Below, piece after piece: positions 63,491 to 64,000 of a stretch of DNA of 64,000 bases. The translations under genes were made by a program, and so were the position numbers. The notes under the pieces are model-generated. The model was not told the DNA's origin and searched no databases. It saw only the letters and a list, made by a program, of their open reading frames with translations. Every line of letters begins with the position of its first letter. Position 1 is the first letter of the stretch. This DNA is from Nitrospira sp. (lineage in GTDB: Bacteria; Nitrospirota; Nitrospiria; Nitrospirales; Nitrospiraceae), in NCBI GenBank assembly GCA_031315995.1, contig JALDRG010000002.1:248001-312000 (forward strand), written 5' to 3'.

Positions 63491-64000
63491 TTATGACGAG
63501 GTCGCCTGTTTCCATCCCAAGCTCGCAAGGACACCTTCGACTGTTTCCTGCACCATCGTATTTTCGTCTTCCAAGAGGGGAAGCAGCGGCTCGATTGCCT
63601 GCTTCGCGCCCAACCGTGCCAATGATTCCGCAGCATTTCGACGCACGAGCCAGTCCTCATCTTGAAGGGACTGGATCAACGCATCGGCACTACGCGGATC
63701 GCCGATTTTTCCCAGCGCTTCCGCGGCATGGCGCCGCACCATCCAATTGGAACCCAACAGGCCGCCGATCAGGGCATCAACGGCCCGCGTATCGCCGATC
63801 TTTTTGAGGACCCGCGCGACATCTTCCCGCACGGTGCCGTCACCGAGCGCGTCGATCAATCCCGGCGTTGCCCGTGAGTCGCCGATCCGCTCCAATGCCC
63901 ACACCGCCGCCGTTCTGACAGCCCCATCCTTATCCTTCAAAGCCACCATGAGCGGATCCACCGCGCGAGGATCGCGGAAGCGTCCCAGCGCATTCGCCGC
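63491..64000 (-). CDS. HEAT-repeat protein, 5' end outside the window
   Basis: The visible 169 residues are the C-terminal part; the frame stays open to the window edge with a further repeat ('ALGRFRDPRAVDPLMVALKD'), so the GTG at 63961 in the track is not the true start. Five or so repeats of about 31 residues ('DSRATPGLIDALGDGTVREDVARVLKKIG', 'DTRAVDALIGGLLGSNWMVRRHAAEALGKIG') resemble PBS-lyase HEAT repeats, as in phycocyanobilin lyase-like scaffold proteins. It precedes the other HEAT gene by 20 nt. Confidence 0.8.
   Translation of the reverse strand, partial: AANALGRFRDPRAVDPLMVALKDKDGAVRTAAVWALERIGDSRATPGLIDALGDGTVREDVARVLKKIGDTRAVDALIGGLLGSNWMVRRHAAEALGKIGDPRSADALIQSLQDEDWLVRRNAAESLARLGAKQAIEPLLPLLEDENTMVQETVEGVLASLGWKQATSS

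Overview
The window is one continuous stretch of bacterial chromosome: densely packed, moderately GC-rich, mostly minus-strand operons with 1 to 8 nt overlaps. It comes from a Gram-negative-type bacterium, shown by type IV pili, a lipoprotein and many Sec signal peptides. Gene content and protein style (citramalate synthase, an AlaC-type aminotransferase with hom, COG3635 in the threonine cluster, small secreted proteins, a cupredoxin) suggest Nitrospirota, most likely Nitrospira. That assignment is recognition-based inference, not a database result. I saw no insertion sequence, prophage, CRISPR array, rRNA or replication origin.

Layout. (1) 1-6 kb: the 3' end of an ArnT/PMT-like glycosyltransferase, then a minus-strand operon of a double-REC response regulator, an M1-like peptidase, a TolB-like propeller and a PAP2 phosphatase. 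(2) 6-8.7 kb: ftsY, ybeY and phoH. (3) 8.8-24.5 kb: a large type IV pilus locus. It has pilD, one minor-pilin set (GspH, PilV, PilW and a large PilX-like protein), pilB, a second minor-pilin set (FimT, PilV, PilW, PilX), a small exported protein, PilY1 and an Ig-fold lipoprotein. A small LuxR-type regulator is divergent from pilD. (4) 24.5-29.2 kb: rlmB, cysS, dedA, surE, tRNA-Pro(GGG), a MerR regulator and ihfA. (5) 29.3-37.1 kb: an aspartate-family operon of alaC-like, hom, thrC, a COG3635 gene that is probably the missing homoserine kinase, lysC and cimA. (6) 37.4-43.3 kb, plus strand: pdxJ, nnr, tsaE, a lapA-like gene and mutS.

(7) 43.4-44.9 kb: two secreted proteins that appear distantly related, with a clear promoter and terminator. 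(8) 45-55 kb: the translation and RNA-decay operon rimP-nusA-infB-DUF503-rbfA-truB-rpsO-pnp-M16 peptidase, with a highly structured pnp leader. (9) 55-59 kb: DUF192, Rieske, chagasin-like and D-amino-acid aminotransferase genes, a 2[4Fe-4S] ferredoxin, a small secreted protein and a cupredoxin. (10) 59-64 kb: an MFS/spermidine-synthase-like fusion, a CBS protein, UDP-glucose dehydrogenase and two HEAT-repeat proteins, the last cut by the window edge.

Most of the window is housekeeping. The parts that deserve a second look are the double minor-pilin locus and its candidate regulatory sites, the secreted pair at 43.5-44.7 kb, the COG3635 gene, and the structured RNA in front of pnp.
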